NCBI RefSeq assembly: GCF_964340395.1
Contig: NC_135560.1
Span: forward strand, 13,905,098-13,969,097
Direction of reading: 5' to 3'
Length of the DNA stretch: 64,000 nt
From: Glandiceps talaboti
Lineage: Eukaryota > Hemichordata > Enteropneusta > Spengelidae
This document shows, piece after piece, positions 1 to 32,100 of this stretch (position 1 is the first letter of the stretch; each line of letters opens with the position of its first letter). The notes under the pieces were generated by a model. That model was not told the origin of the DNA. It saw only the letters and a program-made list of their open reading frames with translations, and did not search any database. The translations under genes and the position numbers were made by a program.

Positions 1-4765
<4,765 letters not shown>

Positions 4766-4988
4766 CGTCACACGTTACCCTCAAAGGAATCCTAGAGCAT
4801 AGCTCACGTGATAGTCCTGACGAAAAAAAATGCAGGAATTGTGACAATTATTTCAATAATTTTACCAATATAATGATATTTTGTTTTATAGAAATTTGGT
4901 ATATTGGATGTAATCCCGATTGTATCGATCAATGTTTATTGTACAGTCAAATATTCACTGAAGTGAAACAAATATTTCATATTGAATA

Positions 4989-5013
4989 GTTAGGTTAGGT
5001 TAGGTTAGGTTAG
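4989..5013 (+). repeat. (GTTAG)5 short tandem repeat
   Basis: Five GTTAG units just downstream of the first gene. The unit matches the TTAGG telomere repeat of some invertebrates, but the array is short and surrounded by ordinary genic DNA, so it is interstitial and not a telomere. Confidence 0.8.
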
Positions 5014-5287
5014 AAAACGTTCAGTGAATAGTCAACATTTTAGTTAATTCTCATCCGAGCTGAACTTTACTATAAAGGATGTACAAACACACTACGCATG
5101 CGTGATTTAGATCTATGTTAACTTTTGCTTCGGATATTGCCAGTTAGTACATGTATTTAGTATATCTTCATAAAGAAAACTGTAAGTCGGGGCTTCCTGG
5201 AAATGAAGTTTGTGACGTATTTATTAAATTACACGGCACGTTTTTTCGCTAAATTGTAAAACATCTCAATCATCATCAATCCTTATA

Positions 5288-5640
5288 CAGCCCGTTTCAA
5301 GTCACCGTTCAGCGGCTCTGTTTGATACAACCACGCAGAAATCAATATGAAACGTGCACATCCCTCACTCAGATAGCATGATTGTAATTTCTTGCTACAT
5401 TTTGTCTAAATGAAAAAAAAAACATTTAAAATACTGCAACTAGCTGCAGACACTCAGACGCCAATGTTTTGATGTCTTCATAGTGGCACGTTCACATTAG
5501 CTCATTTCATTTTAGACAAAATGTAGCAAGAAGCTGAGTTCATTCAATCTTGCAGTCAAGGTGTAACATGGACTTTCTATTGGTAATATATATGTGGTTG
5601 TATCAAACAGAGCTGCTGGACTGTAACTTGAAATGGGCTG
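5288..5640. mobile_element. MITE with TA target site (Tc1/mariner-like)
   Basis: A 353-bp element bounded by CAGCCCGTTTCAAG and CTTGAAATGGGCTG, with TA on both sides (5286-5287 and 5641-5642). The inverted similarity runs well inward: GGCTCTGTTTGATACAACCA on the left against its near-complement at 5593-5615, and TGCTACATTTTGTCTAA against TTAGACAAAATGTAGCA near 5395 and 5513. It has no coding capacity. TA duplication plus long inverted repeats suggests a non-autonomous Tc1/mariner-type element. Confidence 0.75.
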
Positions 5641-6445
5641 TAAATGTTTGTCAGTCTATTTGTTTCTGCAAACATCGAAGCGAACAGTTGTTTAGGTTTT
5701 GACACAAGGACTATAAAAATGATAAGAGTTAACAGTAAAATATCCAGGTACCCAGTACAGCGAAGTATACTAATATGAATATCGTTTGTACACTGAGATG
5801 TAACAGGCCTTTGAGTAAAGTTGATTTTACCTTTTCGTTAATCGTTCTTGTACGTTCTCGCAGCAAGATACTATAAGCTTTTATACCCATACCCCTTTCT
5901 ATAAATGTGTGTATATTTTGCAATAAATAAACACAATGTTAGTTTTCTTGTTATTTGTCTAGTAAGTTTGTAATAAATGCATTAACACTTGTAAGAAATT
6001 CTTTAACGTCTGTAATACAAATTAAAGAGGATAGTCAAACATTTGGCAAAATAAATCCGACAAGAGGGACTTTTGATGTCAGTTCGATAATTTTCACCGA
6101 GTATTATTCAAGTTGAAAATATTGCATTCATTTTGAGATTTTGCACTGATTTATTACGTGAATAAATGAAATCAATATCTTTCTGCGTTTTCTGTGTGAT
6201 GTAAGATTGGTAAGGATATCAGGAAGTGAAAGCGAGTATATGTATATCAAATGATGAAGAAAAAAAGGAATACTTCAAAAAATGGCTGTAAACTTTGAAA
6301 GTAACTACCTTATCGAAGTCTGCTGAAAATATATGTTAAAAATCCCATGGTTTTGTAGTAGGGGTTAGTAAACAAAATTAAAACAGTGTTTCTACGTTAA
6401 CAGATAAATCAGCGTGTCCATGAACTTGAGACTCAACCTACAACC

Positions 6446-6697
6446 AATGACTGTGTATAGAATGAATACCCATAACCAATGCAAACCAATACAGTACTCA
6501 GATTTCTTTTTTGAAACCCGAGTGTCAAACAGTTCATGCCATGTATGAACCAGAATTGTGACAAAGCAAGTATGGGTTCATGCTGTACGAACAATGAATG
6601 TCTAGAGAATGAATACCCGGCCACAACTACTGCAAAACCAGTGCAGTGCTCAGATGTTTTTAACGTGACTGTCAAACCCTTTCACAATGCATGAACC
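6446..6697. repeat. Two-copy tandem repeat of about 145 bp
   Basis: Segments at about 6446-6553 and 6591-6697 share AGAATGAATACCC, CAGTGCTCAGATGTTTTT-like and TGTCAAAC...CATGAACCA blocks in the same order. A related fragment (GCAGTGTTCAGATGTTTTA) occurs at 46838-46857, so the unit is dispersed in the genome. Confidence 0.55.
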
Positions 6698-7050
6698 ACA
6701 TTATTAGAACCCTTATATGGAAGAAAGCAGGTGGGTGCAAACCAAACGTGAGGCCTCTGGGGTACTTTTTCTGCTATGGGAAATGTTAGCATTTAAAAGT
6801 AGCTTGGTACACGAATCTGAATTGACCTTCAAAATGTGTTTACTAAATATGTCATTCCTGTCTTTGAATTGAGTATATTTGTATCAAGGTAATAATAACT
6901 TAAGTACATATGGTGTCAAGTCGTGTCAAGACATATGACGCTTTGCTCCTTCAACTATGTTTAGCTGTCACTCCTTCTCGCAATGCAAGCCAGAGCACGT
7001 ATTTCTGCGTATTAAAGCAATACAGTATATACTGGCGGGTTCGTTTGGGA

Positions 7051-7116
7051 CGGTGCCGTAAGGAGGTCTATGAATTACGACGAGGGTGCCGTAAGGAGGT
7101 CTGTGATTTACGACGT
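7051..7116. repeat. Two-copy 33-bp direct repeat
   Basis: Two adjacent copies of GGTGCCGTAAGGAGGTCT followed by (A/G)TGA(A/T)TTACGACG. A reverse-complement relative (CGTCGTAAA...TTTACGGCACCGTCC) sits at 22150-22189 in an intron of the second alpha-glucosidase. Confidence 0.6.
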
Positions 7117-7928
7117 CGTCTCTCCCATGTATGACAGTCTCATTCAAGCCTAGTGGAGGTAAATTGTGAGGCCACTGTCCTTTCTTTCACCTGACCGTAC
7201 AGCTAAACAACAACCTCATAGGTGACAGGTGTTTGGTTTGGTTTAAGTGTCACTGAGGAGCCTTTTGTTAAAGTTCACGTTAAAAACCTGTAAATTCAAG
7301 TGGATCGTGATAAAATAGGGTACAGGACACCAAACCTTGTATAACTGTATAAATGGGGATTGATTTGAAGAGTATGGTGAAACTTGATCAATTAACTTAA
7401 ACATAAGCAATTTTGATAATAATGAAACCAGTTTTTATATAGCGCTTTCTCACTTATACAAAATTAAACAAACAAGAGGAATAGATAGATAAGTGGAGGC
7501 CTTAAAGACTGGGGTTCAATATCATTTGCAGAATAAGTATTACAAACATAAGTACATTTCCATAAGTTATATTCCAGATGTAAACTTATGGTTGATAGTG
7601 TGGATAAACAGCTTTTTGCCACTATGCAGCATACAATGTAGTCTCATATATTTACAATCATTTTATTGAAACAACTGGTATTTTTTCTCTCTTTGTAACC
7701 TGGGAAGGTGAAGAGGCCAAGCCAACCCCTCACCCCCACCCCACCCCCACCCCGACTACGATATCATCATGCTATGTCTTGTCACGCCCCTGATCAAGAT
7801 ACACTCAATACCTCATGTACAATCTACTGTTGTTTAGACTAGATCTGTCCACGATAATGGTCATAAGACACCGTGTTTGTCACCCCTAAGTATATGGAAT
7901 AGTCCGATAAAACTTGTCGTGCCCAGGG

Positions 7929-7940
7929 TATAATTTATAG
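7929..7940 (+). promoter_or_regulatory. Possible TATA box of the second alpha-glucosidase
   Basis: TATAATTTATAG lies 76-87 bases before the chosen ATG (8016). If used, transcription would start near 7960 and give a 5' UTR of about 50 bases. This rests on motif and spacing only. Confidence 0.35.
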
Positions 7941-8015
7941 TATCCTTAGTTTCGTGTAACGTAGCCACCAATTTGGATTTGACGGGAGTAGTGTCGTCGA
8001 CACAAAGCTGAAGTC

Positions 8016-24536
<16,521 letters not shown>

Positions 24537-24623
24537 AAAAAAAACCCAGAAATATCTCAGATGATCCTAGACCGTTGTTGAAGGATTTTGCTTTATGTGA
24601 TTTTACGGAGTTGATACAGGAGA

Positions 24624-24629
24624 AATAAA
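24624..24629 (+). terminator. Polyadenylation signal AATAAA
   Basis: AATAAA lies 88 bases after the stop of the second alpha-glucosidase and is the nearest canonical hexamer downstream. A short 3' UTR is inferred. Confidence 0.5.
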
Positions 24630-25526
24630 GGTACCTTGCTGTTTCACTCACGAGACATGATGTCACTATAGACACAGAGACAACTTTATTAAACAAAAGA
24701 AACAGTAGAGGTACCGCGCACATTGGGGATATAGAAGTAAACAGTTACCATGTTGATTATCAGTTGGAAAGTAAAGAACTGAAGCCATTAAAATAATCAA
24801 GTCCATGTGAGTTTTTAGCAGAAGCCTGTTTCTACTGCACTGTGAAAGAATAGCAATGCTTTATCACTTTTCAATGTTAGTCTAGAATTAAATTGTGTCT
24901 ATTTTTATGTTAAGAACACCATGTCCCATGAGTGAAACACCAAGGCATCTCCATTTCTCCTGTAATCGCAACACTGCTGTAAATAGTCTCGGTTACCCAG
25001 ACTCTCACTGCTTTGGGCTCTTCTTCGAGACCACACATAGGAGAGGGTGGTCCCGTACTAGGCAGAGCCCCCAGCGGCGAGAGGCTGGGTAACCGAGACT
25101 ATGCTGTAGGTTGCATTCACATCTACATCTACGTGTGGCGCAGTCTTGATTCCTGCAAAACTTTATTAGTTATGAGTGTCAATTAACAAGAAGTGTAAAT
25201 AAAAATTTATACCTATATATCTGAAATATTTTTGATTACGAATTCTAGGGGATACTTATTTTAGCAAGGTTTATCATTTTTACTTCGGAACTGTAATATA
25301 CATGTAATTACGAACGTTCAAGCAGAAAAACAACCAACTAACAATTGGCGTTTGTGTTGCCATGGCCTTTGTGTACACATTTATCATATTCTGTTGTAAG
25401 ATAATATGTTTTGTTAACTTGAAGAGTACACTCAGTAATTTCTAAAACTCAGAAACCGAAGGAATATGTTTTCTGTTTACTTGTAGGTATGTTCTACTGC
25501 ACTTTTTCTATTTTGTAAAAAAAAAA
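24630..25526. other. Intergenic DNA between alpha-glucosidase and the BHMT duplication
   Basis: No coding sequence is recognised. It holds one MITE (24984-25101) and an A run at 25518-25527 that directly precedes the first duplication unit. Confidence 0.6.
24984..25101. mobile_element. Short MITE, TIR TAGTCTCGGTTAC, 9-bp TSD
   Basis: A 118-bp element with ends TAGTCTCGGTTACCCAGA and GCTGGGTAACCGAGACTA. The flanks TGCTGTAAA (24975-24983) and TGCTGTAGG (25102-25110) agree at 7 of 9 positions. It belongs to the same family as 19351-19474. Confidence 0.8.
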
Positions 25527-25907
25527 AGATGACGCAGCTACACCGTTATCCAATCGCCCTCATCGGTTAGACTATAGTATAGTTTACCTAGTGCAAGTGT
25601 TAGCCTCATGTAACCGATGAGGGCGCACTGTATGAGGTGATAGGCCTCCGGTACACCATAGACCCTCCACCTGGAGGGTCTATGGATACACATGAAAAGG
25701 GTGTGTTCACAGTGCAGCTTGATATAGAGCTTGATTATTTACTAGTATTCGTTTTGTCAGTTTTCAAATGGTACAGTTTAATATTTGATAAAAGTGTGCC
25801 TGTCTGCATGCCTTGCCCTGTGTTTTTGTCTTACTAAATCCAGGGCTGCTCTTGACCAAGCTATAATAATAAATTACAATTTATGGCATAGAATAACATC
25901 ACTTTTG
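25527..25907. repeat. Hairpin-rich element at the start of unit 1
   Basis: It contains a perfect 13-bp stem with a 4-base loop (25656-25685, CCATAGACCCTCC/GGAGGGTCTATGG). It also has a perfect 15-bp inverted repeat CGCCCTCATCGGTTA (25555-25569) / TAACCGATGAGGGCG (25611-25625). A second copy starts unit 2 at 35527. I do not recognise the family. Confidence 0.75.
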
Positions 25908-25910
25908 TAA

Positions 25911-26845
25911 GGCCTAAAAAAGTGTGGTTCCGATTACGCTCAATTTTAGAATAGGTGGGGTACGTTTTTTTCTTCCATAAGGAGGAGATATATTTATGGG
26001 TGGAAGTCTGTGTGTGTGTCTGTGTGTCTGTCTGTCTATCTGTCTGTCTGTGTCATCGTTTTCTCCATAGCGGCTTGCTCAATTCAAACGAAATTTTGAA
26101 GACGTATTCCGTAGGGTAATGGCAAGACTTGATTAGGTTTTGGTAAAAATCTCGTGAATATCAATGAGCAATTTACGTAATTAATGATTTTCGGTAATTA
26201 GGCTATATCTCAAGAATGCACGCTTCAAATTCATTATATCTTGGTACACACATTTGCAATACCAAAGCACACCTGTCCTGAAAATATTATTAATGTAGCT
26301 TTTAGTTTTAATAAGATATTGTCATATTTTCTGTACATTGTACGCAAGATCATCATGGACATTAAAGGATGCCCTCGATGGTCGTTGTTGTGCAAGTGAA
26401 GATATCGAACGAGGTTTTAGCACAGCGTCTGCACTCAAACACTGAGTCCGTCATATTTCGAGCATTTGGTAAGCACTCATACATATTATTTATAGTGTAA
26501 CTTACAACTACATGTAAGATGAACGACTTCAACGTTTGAGCATTACAAATCAAATCAATCGCCATTTTCGTCCACAGTGCAAGGTCACACACATACGTAC
26601 AACGGTACATGTACGTACAGCATTGTGATGGATGCCATTTTCTTTAATCGATCGAGAACGAATAGATTACTTTCCATTGTAATATTACAACACGAAGCGT
26701 TGTCATTATGCCAAAAATATAGGTCGTGTTCTAATTGTGCCAAAAATATAGGTTATGAATGTATGTATTTATGTATGTATTTATGTATGTATGTATGTAT
26801 GTATGTATGTATGTATGTATGTATGTATGTATGTATGTATGTATG

Positions 26846-26877
<32 letters not shown>

Positions 26878-27684
26878 AAGGAAAACATAGTTTCTCATCA
26901 GGAAATGTTGTCTAAAGTGGTGCGATGATGCGATTATTTTTTTTTACATTCTCAACAAATTTTAATCAATCTACTTATCATTTTAGTTACTGTTCTTTAT
27001 ATTTAGTACTTTACAGCAAGTGTGTATGTTGGGCATGTCATGGGCTAGTTCATAATTAGTTCTGCAGTTGTCTTCATTGAAGTGGCAATTAATGTAGGGA
27101 GAGTTACTCTTGTGTTTTCCCTTTCGTCTGCAGACTGAATTGGCTTATGGAACTGAAGAAAAAAATAATGAGGAAAGAGGGTACTTACGTGATGGGAGCT
27201 GACCAGAAACATTTTTTTGGCCTTTAAATCTCTTTCTACAATGTGTGCTATGCTACAACGTTCTATAAAGCTTCACGTTACATGTTGTGGTTGGCCAGGA
27301 GATCACTAATAGCAATGGGCAAATAGCAATCAATGAGAAAAATAACTTATTGCATATGTTCTGTTGTATTCCAACAATAAATTGTCTGTAGGAACGACAA
27401 TCTCAAAACTTTGTCCTTACAGAAGCCATTCAGTTTAGATCTGTTTCCATGTGTGAGCGTCTAGTTCAGGTAATAATGTTCTCTGTTGTTTTCATATGGT
27501 CCCCGAGTTATTTCCATCAGATGTACAGCCATTACAGGGAAGAACAGTTTTATATTGTCTTTTTAAGTTGATGTCAGTTTCCACACACCCACCATTTTCC
27601 ACAAGATTTCACAATTTCACTATTTTATTCTTGAATACATAAAAAAAATTCAGGGTAACTGGAACCAAACAATTTTTTTATACC
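25911..27684. mobile_element. GGCCTAAAA-family MITE interrupted by 1.47 kb (unit 1)
   Basis: The left part (25911-about 25971) and right part (about 27446-27684) together match the uninterrupted element at 35899-36197. TAA lies at both outer ends (25908-25910, 27685-27687). The intervening DNA has a (GTCT)n stretch at 26010-26050, (ATGT)n at 26757-26874 and no recognised gene. It is either an insertion here or a deletion in unit 2. Confidence 0.65.
26757..26874 (+). repeat. (ATGT)n microsatellite
   Basis: About 28 ATGT units with a few TTATG variants, inside the 1.47-kb segment unique to unit 1. Confidence 0.95.
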
Positions 27685-29140
27685 TAACTGCAATGTCAAC
27701 CGCACGTAATATGCTACTTCCATTGATGGCATGGCAACAAGGAAATATGATTCTTTCTTTACCGAATATCCAGGAATTAAATTGATTCACATATGTGTAT
27801 TTGTTCTGTTACCTACATGTGGTATGAACTATGAACTCTTGGCACACTTGGAAGTTAACATAGTTGGTATGTATTGCAGGTTTTCATTTCCATGACACTT
27901 CTAAAGCTAAAGATGGACGACACATATAATTCTCACGTCAAATGAAATTAATAGTGTGATCTTCAGCACACATCCTGGATATGTTTGAAATCACAAGCAA
28001 AGCTGTGGCCACTCTACTCAATGGTCAAAACTTCCTCTTTGTGGTTTTTACGATTGCAAGATTTCTTGCTGTGCAGGCTCCTATAACTTGTGACAGATAA
28101 CTCGTGTTTAGCAAGTGATACAGGAATGCCAACAACAACAACAAACTATTTGATCTACCTCGAAGTTTGAATAGCTATCAGTTGTCCATATAACAATACA
28201 CAAAATGCTAAAGCTCTTGTCCATTCAGCCCCACCTCCACCCATCTCCCCTATCCCAACACAGACCTGTTATCCTTGCTACAGGGGGTCAACCACTCTCA
28301 ATCAACATATTGACATCACAACATGCACTTGAACTGTACAAGTCAAAAGTCCAGTCTGTTTACACCAAATAATAATGCTTTATTGTTACCAGATACAGGT
28401 ATATAGTACAGTAGTGTTCTCAACAAAAATACACATTTTGCACGGGAGTGACTCTTTGAGAAATACACATTTTGCAGTTACATTGTGATTCTTAAGAGGA
28501 TTATCCGAATAATATCATGACAGCAAAGTTCAAATTATGAGGCATTTTTTGGAGTCTTTTACTATAAATAGATTGCCAACAATGTGGATAGCGTAACAGC
28601 AGCATTATCTACACACAACATGGATGTTCCATAAAATAACACAAGACCAAAGGTGGCCATATTTTGTCTATCGCCACGCCACTGAACTTAAGTCGAAAGT
28701 TGCCAGATTGAAAGAAAGGATGTAACTTTTAGACTATCCACTCAATTTGATTTTATACTGAACTTGGATGTGACTGGACACTAAACAAACCTACTGGAAC
28801 AACAGCATGCATTTGGAGAAAGAATATAATTTTTTCTGTGAAACACCGAAGGGTACAAACAAACACAATCATTGAGCAAATTTACACTGCACATGGAAGT
28901 GTACACCACGATTATGTACTAAATAGAAGTCTACAGTCTCTGTGGTCATTCATTTGGTGAGAAATGCAAAATCAGCAGTTCAAACTTCTGTTTTCAAATA
29001 TACAAAATGATTGTGAACCCTTTGGTTTTGTTCAGTGTCAACCTCTTACAGTTTCTGAGCACATTTCCAATCAATTCCTCTAAGTCTAGTACAGTAATAT
29101 TCATTTTTTTTGTCACCTTGGAATCTTCAACTTTGATGAT

Positions 29141-32100
29141 TTATTCTTGAGAGTGTTGGAAGAGTTGTTTTAGCTGCTCATCTGTTGTCTTCTCACTCTG
29201 CTGTACTAGATCCTTACTACCAGCAGTGACTCCCCAGCAGTCTGGTTGGGACATACCGGCAGAATATGGCCTACCAGTACCAGGTTTCAAATTCTCCCAG
29301 TGACTGCGACGTGCTCTGAATATCAAAACAGAATGCAAACGTTACCAAATCACTCTTGTTTGTGCATGTAGTTGGAGAGACTGAGACTACAAGATATAAT
29401 ATGTTTGACAATGTGTCTTTCAGCCAGCTGGTTGACAGGGTATAGCACAACAGACTACTCGAGACCATCATCCCACAAGACACTTCTTAGAACAAGCAGG
29501 CAAGATTATTTACTACACAACACTACTTTGAATAACCATGAAAATTTCACACCTAAACTTCATTAGACAGTAAAATGTAGTTGTGAGAGAGCTCTGGTAG
29601 TCTTAGATTGACAGATAGGGAGTGTTGCTCCACCCTCAATGGTCACTGACTGATGCATGAGGGCGCCCCAACATGCTGTCCCTTACGTTACAGTCTATAC
29701 TCATTAGTCTCTGCTACCTGAGTAAACTATAAGAGCTTCATCCACACCAGTTACTGTATTTAACCATCTACAATTACAATAGACACTTACAATTTCTACA
29801 TACTATTAGCTACTAAGCAAGCTGATCAAAATGGATGGCATATTTCACATAGACACTGCAGTTACATACACCCACTTATTTACCCAAGTCTGTTGATTGA
29901 ATCCCACACAATAATTTTGATCAATCATTTTTATTTCCTCGTAAAAAAAAATTCATGTAAATGTTCAAAATTATCAGATATGGGCAATGAACGCCAGGAT
30001 AAAATTATCAATAAAGTAAGAGGACAAAATGAAGTATTTTATTTGAAATATCAAAATGTGCGAGAAAATTTACCACGCCAACATTCCATTTCACAAGTGT
30101 TCTTACCTTGCTCTAACCCATGGTTTGGTATGCAGTCTAAGACCACCACCCCATGGAGTATGCTTCTCAGAACCTTCGGGCAGGAAACCTCTTTCTGGGG
30201 CCAGTTCTTCAGCGACGGCTCTAATGTGATAAGGTTCAAATCCACAACATCCACCAATGAAACGGATGCCCATTTCGTAAGCCTCGCGGGCGTACCTCTG
30301 AATTTCCCAACGGGTGCAGAGACGTGGTTCCAAAGCTGTAGAAAGATCATTTTCAAAAATGAAAAATATAACACTAAAAGAAACTTTGTCAACAACGTTA
30401 AGATGCAAACTTTCATAAGAGATATTACAGTGATAAAAACTACACAAGTCATATAATGTGACCTTTGACCTTTGGAGTGGCCTCCATGCCACTGTAAGGC
30501 CAAAAAGAAGAAGAAATGGTTCTGGTCAGCGCGCGCATCACTTCAACACCAGCGCTTCACTCCTTTTTTTCCGATCTGGCGGCATGCTAGCATTTTGAGC
30601 TTGTTCAAAAATTGAAAATGGCCACTGGTGGCGGGCCTCATACCCCTTTTATCACCTTTAATGTAACTGGTGAGGTTAAGAAAGAGTCGAGACCAGTACC
30701 AGTGCAGAATGCTTTTCAACTGTTGGTGGGTGGTGCTAGAAAAAAAAAACATGGCCAAAACAACGACAGCTTGACCGACCAAACGCACGTTTTAAGTTGC
30801 ACAATGATATGATACGATGGTTGCAGGGACAGAACATCGGATGGGATTGTAACATTATCAGTAAAGTCTATGTTCGACATGATCCACATCTCCAGTTGAG
30901 ATTCCATATTTCTCATCTTCTGTGTTTCCAGCAATCTGAAATTATTGTGGCTGTGGTCATGATTTGCTGACAGGAGAGAGCAGCTGATATCTACCCAACC
31001 TGCAGGGGTTGCTATGCAACCAAACTAAAACGACTCAGAAGAAAGAGAAAATTCTTCAGGGCCCAGGCCCATAATCACTGACTACTGAATACTGAATACT
31101 GTGTGATATATATATATATTAACATTGAAAGGGGGGGGGAATCGCGTCGTCGCACCGTTTTTGGAAAAATGACATGACCAGAACCATTTCTTTTCTTCTT
31201 TTTATTTCTTTTTTTTTTCGGGGGGGGGGGGGGGCTAACCAGTCCTTCATAAGATCCATTCTCCTAAATCACAGTTGACGTAAGGTTGGTGTGGTGTTTA
31301 CTCATGGGCCATAGACTGTAAAATACCGGGAGATATACCAAAACGTAGTCTCATATCAACTGAGAATTTTGGGAGATCAATAGACTCCTATTTAGTTTTC
31401 AAAGTTTATCTCAACTGACAGAATGGGAACTCAGTAAGATCAATGAAACCCTAGTCTCTTATTTATTTATCTATCTAGTACATGTACAGATAACAGAAAG
31501 GTACAGAATTGTGGGGGGGGGGAAATATCAACAAAATTAAACTGAATTACAAATGTCTAGCCACTACTAGCAAAACACATACTAAAATAGAAAACAAACA
31601 AGTACCAGTTCATTTCAGAAAGAGAAAACAAACGAGTACCAGTTCATTTCAGAATACAGTTGTATGCATTCTGAACAAATAAATCTTGTGTGGACACATT
31701 GAGTTGCTGTATTTATTCATTTGTGACATACTGGCTTGGAGCTATGGAAATATTTTTATCAGTTATAATTTCATTGAACTTTATTTCCTACTGGAAGGGT
31801 ATTAAAATTCTATTATTTTCACGTTCTTTCAAAAGCTCTCCTGTTCCTATATATTTGTGACAAGCTATAAATATCAACACATAAAATGGGGACCCATGTT
31901 TAGTGTACATATGGTGTACAGACAAATTACAAAATTCAACTCACCAAATGGGAACTCGGGTAGATCGATGAAACCCTGTTTATTGACATCAGGAGCATGG
32001 TATGCCAATGGCTGGATCATCAGGTGAGATCGGAGGCCGGCAGCTTCCAAAGCCTCTTTCATTTTACGGACAGCGTCTAAGCTTACAGTTGGGTCAAAAT

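Larger units (their letters stand above)
4766..8015. other. Intergenic region between the two alpha-glucosidase genes
   Basis: About 3.2 kb between the stop of the first gene and the start of the second. It contains (GTTAG)5, a TA-flanked MITE, a two-copy 145-bp tandem repeat, a two-copy 33-bp repeat and a TATA-like box. AATAAA hexamers near 5921 and 5971 could be distal polyadenylation signals of the upstream gene. A C-rich stretch at 7725-7755 (CACCCC repeats) lies about 270 bp before the next ATG. Open frames here are short and show no recognisable protein. Confidence 0.6.

Noticed and set aside
4989-5013. Telomeric repeat
   Set aside because: Only five GTTAG units, surrounded by gene-rich DNA on both sides; interstitial at most.
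25972-27445. Possible gene in the 1.47-kb segment unique to unit 1
   Set aside because: Open frames are short, the longest is driven by the (ATGT)n array, and no protein family is recognisable.
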